From: Tubiluchus corallicola
Lineage: Eukaryota; Priapulida; Priapulimorpha; Priapulimorphida; Tubiluchidae
DNA length: 64,000 nt
Direction: 5' to 3'
Assembly (NCBI GenBank): GCA_030141605.1
Contig: JAQGDQ010000566.1
Span: 62,001 to 126,000, forward strand
In this document: one piece after another, positions 1 through 14,100 of the stretch
Layout: each line of letters opens with the position of its first letter
Position numbering within the stretch: position 1 is the stretch's first letter
Position numbers and translations under genes: made by a program
The notes under the pieces: model-generated
What the model saw: the letters and a program-made list of their open reading frames with translations, nothing else
Told to the model about the DNA's origin: nothing
Database searches by the model: none

Positions 1-75
1 ATGTGTGTTTTTATATTTAATGATTCGGCTAAAGTTTATAATTCCCCACACACAAGAAATAAGTTCGTGAAGCAG

Positions 76-235
76 ATTAGGGTTAGGGATAGGTTTAGTG
101 TTAGCGTTGGTTTAGGGTTAGGATTAGGGTTAGGGATAGGATTAGTGTTAGGGTTGGGATTAGGGTTAGGGTTAGATTTGGGGTAGGGTTGGTTTAGGGT
201 TTGGATTAGGATTAGAGTTAGAGATAGGGTTTATG
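76..235. repeat. Degenerate interstitial telomere-like repeat (TTAGGG type)
   Basis: The stretch consists of many TTAGGG units and one-base variants such as TTAGGA, TTAGTG and GATAGG. The array is impure, so it looks like an old internal telomeric or subtelomeric tract and not an active chromosome end. The open frame across it (Leu-Gly repeats) is a by-product of the repeat. Confidence 0.75.
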
Positions 236-377
236 GTTGGTGTATTTAAATTGTGTGAGGAATTGTAAACCCCTTTCAATGATTCCTCCTTCATAGGGTT
301 ACAAAAAGGTTTAAAAATTTATCAGCCTAGTTATGTCCAGTGTTATTTCTGTTATAGCCGTAGTTACTCTTCATGTA

Positions 378-1074
378 CAGTAAGTCCTCGCTTAACAACC
401 CTAATGCGTTCCAGCAAAATGCGACGTTAAGCGAAACGTCGTTAAACGAAGCCAAGACTTCCATAGAGAATAATGTAAAAGAATGGAGATATGTTCCAGA
501 GGCAAAAATCCATACTGTTTATTAAATGATATAAGTTAAACATTCTATGAGTTTTATTCATATTTCTACTGATTGATTTCTTCCTCTTTGCCTGAAACCA
601 CGTAGATATTTTACTTACCAATACCTAGGTATAGTGGTTACTCTTTCGTTAACTTTTAAGCCTAGTCAGCAGTTGAACAATAAACACTGCAGAGTCAAGC
701 CCTGGTGCGACCCTGGGAATTTTACTTACCTACTTAGTCTTCTGGTTACTACAGCAACAGGTTGCAGTCAAAATTGCTCGCTGGTCACTTGATACACAAA
801 CCACTAGTAATACAGTAGTAGCATCAGTAGTCAGTCGGGAAGCAAAAACATGTATAATAATTGCACTGTTTACATTACTTGTGCATTTTTAGAACAAAAT
901 AATGCAATAGGTGCTGTTTTAATGCATCAAATTAGGTAAAAATTTTGTTAATCAAATGAAAATTTGCCTTGAGCAAAGTAAAAAATCGTTGTTAAGTGAA
1001 AAAAGGTGTCAAATGATCGGCGTCATTGAAACGAAACGTCGTTAAACGGGGAGTCGTTAAGCGAGGATTTACTG
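378..1074. mobile_element. Nonautonomous pogo/Tigger-like DNA transposon (family A)
   Basis: The left end reads CAGTAAGTCCTCGCTTAAC and the right end, reverse complemented, reads CAGTAAATCCTCGCTTAAC. Both ends abut TA dinucleotides at 376-377 and 1075-1076, the target duplication expected for Tc1/mariner-pogo elements. A subterminal motif containing AACGTCGTTAAACG is repeated near both ends. The 697-bp interior has no transposase frame, so this is a MITE-like copy. Confidence 0.8.
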
Positions 1075-1315
1075 TAGTAATCATTGATTATAGTTATTTA
1101 GCTGTAGGTGTTTAGTTGCTGTAGAGATACCCATAACACAGAGAATTACACATTTGCAATTTTGAGGAGCAATTTAGAAATTTTTATAAAAATTCTTGGT
1201 TTTGTCATATACTGCCATACTGTATTTTATACATAAATAGCAAATAGACTAGGACTCCTCAGGGAATATAAAAACAGACAGCTACATTATTCCAACTTTG
1301 TTCATCTTTTTTCAG

Positions 1316-4300
1316 TGAAGAAGAAGTCGACGTGTATTTGATAGATGAGGGATATACTGAAAAAGCTTCACTGAGTGACTGTATTGATGACCTTCCATAT
1401 GAGTTCACCTTGCAGGAGTGTGCTCCCCAAGCTTTTGACTGTGGCTTAGCAGATGTACAGTCTTGTGGTCAATTGGTAAGATATTGCACAAACTATTAAA
1501 TGAATCTTACTCATTACGACTAGGCTAGTTAACAGTATAAACTAGCTGATTACTTGAAGAAAAGAAGCAACAACAGACTGTAGCAAAAGTCTTTTTCTGA
1601 CTAATGTAACAAAATTTAACTTCTGCCATACTGAACAAAACTTAGAGTATCAAAACATTGTGAAAACACAAATGATCTATTTGCAGCTGGTCTTCATAAG
1701 GTAAAGCAACAAAAAGTTAAAGTAAGATGATAGCATATGGAAAGCTCAAAGATGTTAGTATATATATATATATATATATATCATATCTTCTTCTTCTCAG
1801 CTTTTCCCTATGCGGGGTCGCCGTTGTGAATAAGTTTTCTCCATGCATTCCTGTTGTTGACCATCTCTTCATTTATGTTCTTCTCTCTAAGGTCTCCGCT
1901 TATGCATTCAAACCATCTCAGCTTGGGTCGTCCTCTTTTTCTGTTTCCCAGTTATATATATATCATATATATATATATGTATTGACACACTGAGAGCCAA
2001 AATCCAGCATTTACGACATTGCCCTTGTGAAGCAGATTAATTTCCAGGCCCGAAAAGTTTGATATTTAGTAAATAATTTAACTGTAAAGCAAATTTAAAA
2101 TTAATTTTAAATTAAATTTTATTTTAATTTTAATTTTTTAAGTTTCAGTAATGTGTTTTTAAACGTCGAAATTTAGAGCAAAGACGTTACACATGTATTT
2201 TCACTGACTAACTGTGCAATTACACAGACATTCATCACACAGTGGTCTAGCTCACCTTCTTTTCTTAATTACCAAGTGTCTCTGTACAACTTTGAGCTCC
2301 TGTGAACGATGTCTGTTTGCTTTTTTGTGCACTTGCATCGCAGTGTGCAGCTGATGTATGGAGTCAGTTTGGTTCATTTTGACACAGACCAAGTGATTTT
2401 TGAAAGTTGCATGAATGCACTTGATTTGAGCTCCTGTAAAAGCTGTTTGCTTTTTGCTGCATGTTTTCCATTAACGCTTTTCAGAGTTCTCGATAAATTT
2501 TGTAGTTTTCATATTAATATGAACGATCTTCAAAGCACAACTGATTTGCCAAATATTCAGACAATATACCATCTCATTCTTATTGAAAACCAGCATAAAA
2601 TTATCATTGTGGTGGAAGTGTGCTATTTTTGAAGTTAACACAAACCACATCTCTGGGTATGTCGATCAAAAACTACTAAAACAATCAAATGAGTGGCATA
2701 TATTCTAAGAATGAATAAAATTTAAAAGAAAATTTTTTACAATGGAGTTTGGCTCATTGCTGTTATTCAGTTTAATCCCACTGCTTGTATCTGTTTTGTT
2801 TTTGCTACTGCTATAATGTTAGCTTTTCTGTTTGGTAAGCTTATGAAGGTGCCAGTAATTTTATTGGTTGCCCTGCAAAGAGGTTGAATTTCATGTGACA
2901 AATCACAGGAGACAGCTCTTGATGAAAAGATTTTTTTGTTTTCTGTTCATGCTATACGTCCTATTCTAAGTGCAGCAGCTGGTATGTCCTTTATGTTATG
3001 CATTTTGATGCATTGTATCCTATTTTTGATTAGTTTTACTTACTATTGTAACTCTGGCAGGTTGACGTTTGGGACGATGTAGCAGTTAGTACATTCAAAC
3101 AACTTGTCCTAAAGAGAATCTTGTATGGGAAAATAGAATCACAAAAGCAAGGAGTGAAGAACTTGACTTTGTCTTTCACGTAAGAAATATTAAGATATGT
3201 CAATAAAAAATACAGATTTTGACAGACAATTTTTGCACCTGTTAGTCCAGAAGACTATGCTTTAGGTCTGTGGTGAATGACATTACAGCTCAAATTTAAA
3301 AGTTTCCAAAAAGTTTGGACTTAATGTTTTAAGTCAACTTGATTCATCACCAGAATTTCTGAAAAATAAATTTAATTATGTAAAGTCCACAATGAAGTGC
3401 CTAAACTAGTGTTGAAGTCATTTAAAATAATTGCAAAATCGAAATTGCAAAATTATATTTATATATTTAGCAATTATTTTGGGCAGGTTTGCATTATTAT
3501 CATTTGTGTGAGTCGTCACTAGTAGTTGTTTAGGTCCTTTTTGGAGACTTCACATTCTTAAATTTATTTTTCAGAACTTCTGATGGTGAATCAAGGTGAT
3601 TCGACATGTTAAGTTCAGTAAATGTTATTATGTTGCAAACTTTGTTTATACATACCATATTTTAGATTTTAGTGAAAACTACAGCTCACGTAGATTTGTT
3701 ATTAGCTTTAATCTTTTGATGATTCATTTGCTAGTTGATACAAAAGATTTTAGAAAAAAATAAAGATGGCATGTATCTCATGCATCTGTTTTTCAGGTTT
3801 TTTCTTTGTTCTCAGGCTTTTCATCCACAAATAAAAAGGAAAAGCTTCTTTATCATTGTGTCGCCATTTTGGATTGCTTCTGACCTGCACTGATGGTGTG
3901 ACATGCATTTCAATACTTTCTCAACATATCTTTGTAATATTGATATTCTCTTGGTAAACCCCAATAGAAGCAGTAGTTTTAAATTACAATAATAGAAGTC
4001 ACAGAGGCCGCGCAAAAATTTAATAACATTGAAAATATTTGTATAGTTGTCAGAATCTGTTAAAGTATGTTATAATTAAAGCAAAACCGGACCCAATGTT
4101 AAATCGTAGGTCAAAACAATCTACTCTTTAAAATATTGAAAGGCAACATAACTGTTTTTTCAAAAATGACTTACATGAAAGAATTATTAGCACACACACA
4201 CAATTTCACGTTCGCGCCATTAGTTCTTCGCTGCTACATACATTTCCCATTCCCCAGTTAGACGGGTACTAGTGTCTGCATTTCGAAATGCATTGTGCGA

Positions 4301-5194
4301 AAAACAGCTGCTGTAGCTTTCAGTTCAGGTGTGTTAGTTTGTGACGAACTACACATGTTCGACAGCTCATGCTTGAACACAGCTGTAAATTTGAAATTTG
4401 AATTTTTATCTCAAAACTTAAAGAAAAACCTACTGATTACTCTACCTGCATCTTGGATTGTTAACTGATTAAGTGTGAAAGTGTGATTTGCAATGAGAGC
4501 TTCAAAAGGAAACTGCTAGACAAGTAATTAAATGTTTAGGTTCCAGAAATTCTTGGGTAACGAGGTTAATTGCAGTGGACGAGCTGATAACAGATTCAAA
4601 GCAAAACTGCTAGGCTAGCATATTAGCGCATGTTAAATGTACCTGCTTACAAACGAAACGATACTTAACGTGATTGTTTCTATTTATATTATAGTGCACA
4701 AAAGGGAAGAAAAGATGACATAAAAGTAGGAAAGGCTCTTTGGGCACATACAAATGTCTTATTTTAAGTATGTGAAGGAAAAATATTTGAGTCAATTACC
4801 GATAGTTTTTATGTACATTTGAATAGAAGCGGCCCGTACCAGGCATTTTTGAGTCTATTAACCGTGAGTCTATTAAGTGGCACCTACTGTATTATTTAAT
4901 TATCAGGAATACTTTTGCAGCAACAGTTGTGCTAAAATGTATACTTTTTATTGGACTTATAAATGGGCTGGTATTATGAATATCATCCTGTCTTCCTTTA
5001 TGTGCATTTTGATTATGTATTAATATTAGTTGCATGTCAATTGTTATAAAGTATTTTATTCATCCAATCTGTGACCTTTTCTCTTAATTCATTTTGCATT
5101 TAGAGAGGAAGCTTCTCAGTCGATAGCAAAGATTCTCGTTGAAAAGGGTCTTGCTATCACAACCAAATCAGAAATGCCAATATCTACACTGGTG
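1316..5194 (+). CDS. Exons 1-3: C-terminal half of an extended Tudor domain
   Basis: The three exons join to 123 residues. The first contains VYLIDEGYTEKASL, which lies where Tudor domains have a V-x-x-I-D-[YF]-G-N core, followed by a Leu-Pro-x-x-Phe motif (DLPYEF) and an AFDCGLADV strand. The second and third continue with the SN-like half (VDVWDDVAVSTFKQLVL, then AKILVEKGLA) typical of extended Tudor modules of piRNA-pathway proteins. The preceding strand and N-terminal SN-like helix must lie upstream of the window. The usual aromatic and Asn positions of the methylarginine cage read E and Y here. Confidence 0.85.
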
Positions 5195-8100
5195 GTAAAT
5201 ATATTGGTTTACCTTTTGTTAAACAGCATTAAAAATCTCATTACATATTCTTATAGACTATCTTTGTTATAAATTCTGAATGTTTTGCTAATTTTTTTTC
5301 TTTTTAACTTATTTAGATCCAAATTATATTCTAACTGAAACTGAATTCTCAAAAAGTTTGCCTATGTTCCTTCTGCCAGTAAAAATGTTATGTGATCTTT
5401 AGAATTCCCTTACATAGCAACTCATGATGTTTTGTTCAATTGAGGCGGGTTCTTAATGAATGTGTAAGCTTTTTTGGGTGTAAAGTGGTTTATTGGGATT
5501 TTATTTAGATCTAAGTGAAATGTGGCATTGAAATTTAACCATCTTAAGTGTGCACCCGAGTGTTTCTGTAGCCATGTTATACAATGACGTTAGAATAGCA
5601 TATGCACTGCTAGAAATAGCTGATCGCTACTGTTGCTTCTAGTATCCTAAAAAGTTACAGAAATGGTTAAAATGGGCAAAAAAATTTGCTGTGCCACTGA
5701 GGTTCACTTTAATTTCTTGCCTAAAAGTATCATGCTGTTGGTTAAATTTATGATGTACTGGACGTGAAATCCTTGTACATCATATCCCAAATATCCCAAA
5801 TATCTGCAGCTTTGCCATAAATGATTTGTTTAATAAAATTACTGTTAATGGAATTGTTAGAAAAATTGAAAAGCCGTATGATCACTGCATCGCATGTTTT
5901 AATCTTGCTGTGGTGTTGTAAGTCGAGTTATTTTTATGAATGTACAACTGTGTTCACTTGCAAAGAAATGTTGTAATAAACAAAACTTTTTTGAGAATGT
6001 AGTTTCAGTTAGAATATAAATCTATTTAAGTTAAATAGAAAAAAAGATTTACAAATGATAAGCTGTAACGTTTCAGCTGTTTGTCATGACACGTCCTTTA
6101 GCTGTTCTTTACTTACAGAAAGAACTTGGTTTAGAACCTACCTCACTTTCGTCTAGTCGACGTAGTTCTCGCAACTCAGCTTCTGAAAAAGATACCAGCA
6201 GAGAAGAGTTGGGAACAATGAAGTATTTTCCTAAGGAAGACAAAGTTTCTTTACTCACTTTAGCAACTGAGACGGGTGATAATGTAATTGCAGGTTCGTG
6301 TATGCACATAAATAGTGTTGTGAAAATTTCTTTGGCAAATATAGTCTTGCCTACTTATAAAACAGTTTGTCATAACTTAACTAGCTGTCCTGTTTACCAC
6401 CAGGCCAGACATGGTTTATTTACAAATCTCTGCACTCTTTTGTCAACTTTTAATATCATTAACTTACAGGCTTGCAACAAATGAACTTGTACATCTGTTC
6501 GCATGGGAACCATGCCCTAGATAATTCTGCAACCACTCAAATTTTTGTATTAGTGCAGTCTTTTTTCAAACACTAAGGGTATTTAAATAGTATTTACGTT
6601 GTTACTCTTGTTATATAGTAGTGTTCATATTTATTGCAACTTTTTTTGTGCATAGTGATCACTATTGCTCTGCATCTGTCTATCGTTTTGCTCCAACTAG
6701 GAGAGAACATATATCAGTTATAAAACTATCTGTTCAAACTTAGTTCGATGTTACGTCTTCAATAAAATTATGTTTACATTGAATATTCTTTGTGTGGGGG
6801 AAAACAACTGGTGATTTTTACCATCTTAAGTAAGTGAAATTCATCAATTTTTAATTTGTCATTCTGTGATTTTCTTATTATTTGTGTAATGAAAATGGAT
6901 ACGTGGTTTTATGTTGTGTTATACAGAAAGCCCTGGTGTAAAAATTCCTAACTTTAATTGGGATAGTCTTCCTCAAAACATTGGTCAGTTTGCGGATGCT
7001 GATGATATAAGTTGTTCATCTGAGGCCAGTGATGATGATACGACTTCCGCACAAGAAAGAGAAGGTACAATATTTTGGCATTTTTAATTTGGTATTGTTG
7101 GGTAATTAGCGCTTGATTGTTTGCTAAATAAACACCAATAAAAAGTTATCATAAAGTTTTGAGCATTTCATAAAATGTGATGCAAATTCGGTAGAAATTT
7201 GGTCTTTTTTGGGGGATTTTGTTATTCCTTCTGTTGCTTATTCCTATATAAAAATGATTAACTGCAAAACAATATTGTTTTACGGTGATAATCTTTTTTA
7301 AATATAATCAGAAAGTCCTCTAAATTACTTTAAGATTAGCAGATTTATGTTTACCTAAAAACTAATTCAGTTATTGTAAAATTGATTATAGTTTCGATTC
7401 ATTCAAGATTAAAACTGTCTTGATAGATGCCAAATGTTTACAGACTGTGTTGGATTGATGTAGCCATCTCTGTAGTCAGACATAACAATGACAAAGAAAT
7501 TGAAAAACAAAAAACAAAATAAGAAAAAAATGAAATTTGCTGGTGGAAATATTTCAGCCACCTGGAACCGTGCAGCTGAGAGCATTTAATTAGCAGTTTT
7601 AGGCCTTTGGTCATCCGGCATAATTGAACTTGCTATTTGCAAGTTTTTGTATGGTGCTTTACAAGATTCGTTTTGTATGTTCTGCACATGGAACCATCTG
7701 TAATAGTTTTTACATCATTTTAAATTGTTATAAGTACTGAGGTCTTTAGACCATGCATATTCGTAAAAATGGGATACTAATATTACTCTGGCAAATTGTA
7801 ATATTTACCAAAGCTTGTGTTATCACACTCCTTGTTTCAACTTTGACTACAAATAAATCCACGTAGTTGTTTAAGGTAACTCATTATCATCTGCAACTTT
7901 CTGCTCTGTGACCTTTCATTCACCTCACATCAACTGACAGGGTTATGTATCTCTTCTTCAATTTTTACAAAGCATTTTGCAAAATATATTTTTAGTAGTA
8001 AATACAATTGCTGTCGAATGAAGTAATATCTCAGCAACTTATGTGTACATGCATTAATACTAACTTTAACTTCAACTAAAGAAGGGGTCAGGAATTTGCT

Positions 8101-11100
8101 AAACTCTTTCAGGTGATGTTTAAGTTGTAATAGGAGTTTTAGTTTAAACCTTAAGACTTCTTTGCTATTCACAGAATAAAACTTAAATTTACAAGCAGTT
8201 GAAACTTTACTGATAATATAAATTCACATAATTTAGTGGATAAAACAAAAAATCTTATTCTTTTCTGTTAGAATATTGAAGCTTTTCTCATAGAGAGTTT
8301 TCAACTTGTGTTTTGTTCTGCGAATGATGAAGACCTTAAGTATCACTTCAAGCAGTTTGTCTATGGTTGGGTTCACGTTAGGTTTTGATTACTTTCACAT
8401 TATTCTAGCAGAGGAGTAGACATCATAATAATGTGATTATTGAATTGTTTTTGTCAAAGAATTGTTCTCTTTGCAGCCAATGACACTGATTAATATCTAG
8501 TTAATATCTATACAAACTCATAGTTAAAAATAATGGAAAAGGGTGCAGAAACTAAAAGTAAATTTTTTTGTCAGCACTTTAACATCTTAGCACTGCTAAA
8601 CTAGAAGTGATCATTACCAAGGCTAAATATTTGAATGTCGATATTAAGTTCTACTTTTTGAAGTCACTAGCACTTTTTTCTTCTGTGTTGGGATATTTGG
8701 CTTTGCTACACCATCGACCTTTATAGATGGCTACACTCATGTTACATAATTGTTATTTCTCTAGCTATAATTGCATTTGTTTTAATATTAATGAGAAATC
8801 AGTACTGTGTTTTGCACAGTGCTGGTAAGGATTTCATCTCGTAAACAACAAATTAAAGAAAAATGGCTTCGAAAAAACAAATTTTCTTTAATTTGTTGTT
8901 CATGATATTAACTATGGCAGAGCCATAAACTTAAGAAACTTTTCACTTTTCTACATTATTTAGTATATGAAAAACATGGAAACAATGTTACTACAATATG
9001 TGTTAGGGGACTTTTCATTTACATGTGTCACAAAAAAGGTCTTCATTGGGGCACCCCTTGGCACCTCATGAATTAAGTAAAATAGATAAAATGCCTATCA
9101 AAACTTTGACTCTTGGCAACTCTCGTAATTTTTCTTACAGGGAATAGTTTAAATCAATAAACCATGTGTGAGCATTTTTGCTGTATGTGATCACTCAAAG
9201 CTGCAACTCCCTAATTTTCATTCAAGGAAGGAAAAATTCATTTCAGCAAGATCACAGTCAGGCTTACCCTGCTAGTCCCTTTTGGAAAATTTGCATAATG
9301 ATAGTGATGCTATTTCTTTTTAGGAAATGATTGTCTTATCACCTTGTCTAGGGACACTTGGTCATCTGCAGATTGCTGTTATAATGCCTTATTACTATTT
9401 TATATATATTATTTATATTATATATTATGTGTGTATATGTGGTAGTCTTCAAGTATTAAATTATAAATTTGTTGTGTCTGTTTTAGCAAACAGAAAACTT
9501 GGATTTAAATATGTTCTTATGTATACGGTTGTTTTGGGATAAATAGAACTGAAGTAGTAATATTTAACTTCTTATCATGTACATAATTACTCTTATATAA
9601 AATAGTTTGAAAATGACTAAATTTTGATGCTGGAATAAAATTCTATATAGTAAGGTAGTCACAATGTTTTTTCAGCCGAAGAATTGAGGAATGAACTTTT
9701 TGGCACATCAGTTAGTCATTTTCAAGAATGGAGTAAGTGAAAGTTATATAAACCACAAAAATTGGACAAAAAACTTTGTGTGGACAGTTTTGGTAACACA
9801 TGACTTGCATTACTTGTGGCATGTAAAACAGCTAATAACAAGTCGGTTTCTTCGTCTGACAGAAAGCTTTATGTACCAACTGTTGGCAAATTAAAATGCG
9901 TTTTTTGCCTTTTTTCCAAATCTCAGTTTCCTTCATTCATACTTCTAATCATTTCTCAAATTCTTAGAAATCAATTGTAACTTATTGAGCCAGTAGACTG
10001 TAGTTTTCAATCTCCACCCCTTTCCACAAAATGCTAAGGACAAAAGCATAATTAATGGCTGCCAACCATTTTAGTTTTTTTGGGCTGGAATTTCATCATG
10101 TAATCAGTAGTTGAACTTCGCTTTTTTAGTATTAAATAATTTACTTATCAGTGTTACTAATTTCTTTTTACACTTTGTCACACTGTTAGCCAGAATCCAG
10201 CAGTGGTCAATTACATGGTACGCTCAGTGTGATGTTTGTAGAGCGACCGAAACTTAACTCATTATCAGTATCGTCTAGTCCAGAAGATAGGCCAATGAAC
10301 CAGCTGGGTGTTTTAGCTATGTTAAATTTTTTTATATCTCTTCCAACAAGGTACACAGCCACAATCAGTATGGCGTGTGAAACTGCCCAGAGAGATTATC
10401 AAACCCGTGCAGTCGCAAGCCATTCATGTGTAGACGTGACCACTCAGCCAAGCCGGAAAATATATAATCAATACCATATGATTTGCTTATAAGGAATGCA
10501 AGTTGTTACTGTTACCAGCATCTTCAGCTTTTTTCCCATTGTGACTATGTGTATGAGTTATAAGTTGATTTTAACATTTTTTGCACGATTAGAGTTTTTG
10601 TTCAACTTGTCACTAGGACAGTGCAATCGTACTTAGTCTTTGTTTAAATAATTATTTTTCAATTTACTTTTATAGCATTAATTTAGTCGCATCCAGTACA
10701 TCATTTAGTGCATTCTGTTGATAATTAGTCATTAGCGTTTTCTTTGCATGATAGTTTTAGTCTGTTCTACAAAGTTTTAACTTTCCTGTTGCCATGGTGA
10801 TGGGTTGATTTTTGTTAGCAATTCCACATTGCGCACATGTCCGCTGACTTTTCCTCAGTTTCGTATGCTTCTGACAGCTTCAAATGCATCTATTTTATGT
10901 AGCTTTGTATATCTGTCACTCTCAGTCTTATTTCAGAAAGTAACTGTAACAGAAGAAATCATTTATGATTCATTTTTCATGGATGGTTATAAACTCAATC
11001 ACAATCAGTAAACTCCCAGCCTTTAGTAAGTATCTTGGGCCGACATTAAAAATACTTCTGTTTCCATCTGTTCGCCCAGGCAATATTTTTTTATCGTGCA

Positions 11101-14100
11101 CCCGGCCAGGAATTTTATCATTTTTTTGTACGTTCATATACTTACTTGACACATTCATATAAAAGCGTGTTTTTTTAATCTAAAACATAAAAAAATTCAA
11201 TAATTATTATAAAGTCGTTCTTTCGGGGAATGCAACATGCGGCTATGTTTTTCCACGGCTAACTCTTGGCCATGGTTGCCGTTTTGTATGATGCTTATTG
11301 TAGTGGAGGCTAAAGTATTGAATTTTCTGCCAAATAGACGTATTATTAGCCGAGTAGTGTTACCACTTATACCATAATTATCAGAACATACACGTTCATG
11401 ATACAAAAAAGAGACTATACAATAATCGATACTTATTCGATAATATAGTAATAAGAAACTAAAAAACAAACCGTGAAAAAATGTGCATTGAAAAAATTTA
11501 AACATTCCTGCTAACCAGTGGAAATAACCAAACTTTGATTTCAACTGATTTTAAATATTCCACGATTCAACTTTAAACATTCACAAAGCTTTAAAAAGTT
11601 TTTTCCTCCCTTCTTACTGACATCTTTCGAGGTCATGAGGTAAGACAGAAACAAATTTTTTTGTGACCAGCCTTGCCTCGTTTTCCTAATAGTTGTTAAC
11701 TACTTATGATAATGATTGTTTACTTATGTATAGTAGCAATTTTTTGAGATACCAGTATACTTTTTGTAAAATATGAACTAATTACATTAATGGCAATAGT
11801 TTTAGAACTATTAATAGGGCTTACTCAAAATTTATTAACAGTAAGCACCATAATCTTTAGGTACTCTTTAGGCAGTTAGTATTACTTTCATAATATTATG
11901 TAGATAGGTGTATGAACATATGAAATTTAGTACTAATTAAAAAAACCATGGAAGCCTTTACACCAGATAAACATTTTAAAAAACTGAACTTTCCATATAT
12001 TGAAATACGGTGTATGGTACCATTAAATTTGTGAGACTTAGCAACACTGAAGTTGGCCACTTTCAAAAAGAGCAAAACAGGAGTGCGAAGGAAAACATTC
12101 AATGCTAACAAGTAATTCTACAGTGTGTTTTGTTGTGAAGTGATTAGTTCCTCAAATCCGCACCTGTATTGATATGCCTTTTGCCCATTCAAAGGAATTT
12201 TGTAAAGTAATAATTGTCAGATGATTGTAAGTCTAGTGCAGAGTGTGTTATATCAATCTCAAAACTAGTTAAAAAAGGTAAAAATAACCATTCTGCGGTG
12301 CTGGTGCAACTACTAAAGTCTCAAAATTAGTTAATGGTTGTCAGAGTTAATGAATTTCATCTCTTCATCAAGTTGCCTGATTTACTAACTTTCTTATTTT
12401 GCAAGTCTCTGTGTGGGTATTTGGGCACATCAGCTTTCTCTAATCAGCTTTATGTGTTGGGATTTTCTTTTATGCTTGACTTTACATAAGTATTTATTGT
12501 CTTTTCTGTCTAAATTTCACACAGCTCATCATTTTAACTAATATCTGATTTTGTGATGGTGCATAAATTTAAACATTTCAGAAAAGACGGACATGTTGCT
12601 GGACGGACACGTTCCGCAAGAATGGAACACGCGTCATGATCATTTGCGCCACGTACGCAGAGAGATAGATTCTCTTGGTGGTTCACGGAAAACGTACGAT
12701 TTACAATCAGGTGTGTGTGAACTTTGCTTTTACAAAGAAAAGTTACAGTGTATGACAGCCTGTTACCAGAGCGAAGGAAATAAATGGATGCAGAAAGAAA
12801 TGATTGGCAGTTCAGAAATTGAAATAATTGAGACGTCGGTGTAACCAAGTGATTTTTTGGTCAGTAAAACTGTAGCTGGCAGTATATTTGTGTTGTTTGT
12901 AAAACTAGTATGTAAGTTTGATCACATTTTTTAGGTCATGCTTTGTCTGTATGAACACTATCTATTTGGTTTAATTTGCTTATTGGTTTTAATATCTAAT
13001 TTAATTAACCGTTGCTAGTCATGCAGTCTGCACTATGATAATTATCACATTCAGGAAGCCTAAAGAACTCACAACCTCGGCATAAACATTATTTTGTAAA
13101 TCTGGTGATATGTTTTAACAAGCGTTCTGTATTTTGAATAATTTTATGTTACTATGTGAGAGGATTGATTTTCTTTGCAGAAACACAGCAGCGTGATCAC
13201 AGAAGACTTAGGCACAGGCACCCAGACACTGTAGCTTACCCTTTAGGCTACAAATTTAGCTTCACTCGAGGAAAGGATAATATCGAAGAGTCAAGAGTTG
13301 GTGGGCCTTATCAAGATAGAGATTCTTCCGTTAGGCAGAAAGATGTTATACCACTTGGTAGAGGCATGGTGCAACAAAAGTCAAGGCACCCAGGGTGTAG
13401 GTGTGTCCTAATGCCATCATTACTTTATCATGTAGTAACTTTTTAAATCTTGTGATGACTTGGTTTTGTAAAAATGCAGGTGTCGCTAATTTGTCTAAGA
13501 AATGTAGAGGAATAATGTTTTCTACTTAATTCTCTGTAAAGGTTTTCTGTATGATGCCAAACAGAATAATTGGTTTTTGCAACTTAAATGATATGTACGC
13601 CTCGTTATAAATATCGAATACTGTAAGTCGAAAAACCATTGTGTAATTGACACTAAAACTCACGTTAAACTTCCAAAGTACATTGTGGTGTATTAGTTGC
13701 ATATTGGTTCTAATCGGGTTTCCTAGGAAAAAGGAGGTACTTCTTTCTGCTCCTTATTTGCCTATGATATTGCATTTGACTTCTGGAATAGGTTTTCTTT
13801 AGTGGTTGCATTTTGCCAGGTCACACAGGCTTTTTCTCGATAACCAACAGGTGCTTTAATTGTCAAAATAATAAAAGTTCTTTGTATATAAGCTGATGCT
13901 ATTCATATTATTAGTGGCTTCTTCTTCAGACTACTTTCTCAATTATGACATTTAGTGGTTTGATATTCTAATATTACAAGTCTTACAGAATCGCTTAAAC
14001 AAGCGGCACCTCAGCAATTTAATACAAAGACATAAAACAGGCTTGGACAACCAGTTCACTTGTTTAACATTTACTACATGGCAGTGATGTGAAATTTCTG

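Noticed and set aside
4610-4795. Small conserved gene shared with 21004-21252
   Set aside because: The similarity is at DNA level and due to two copies of one transposon; frames and stops differ.
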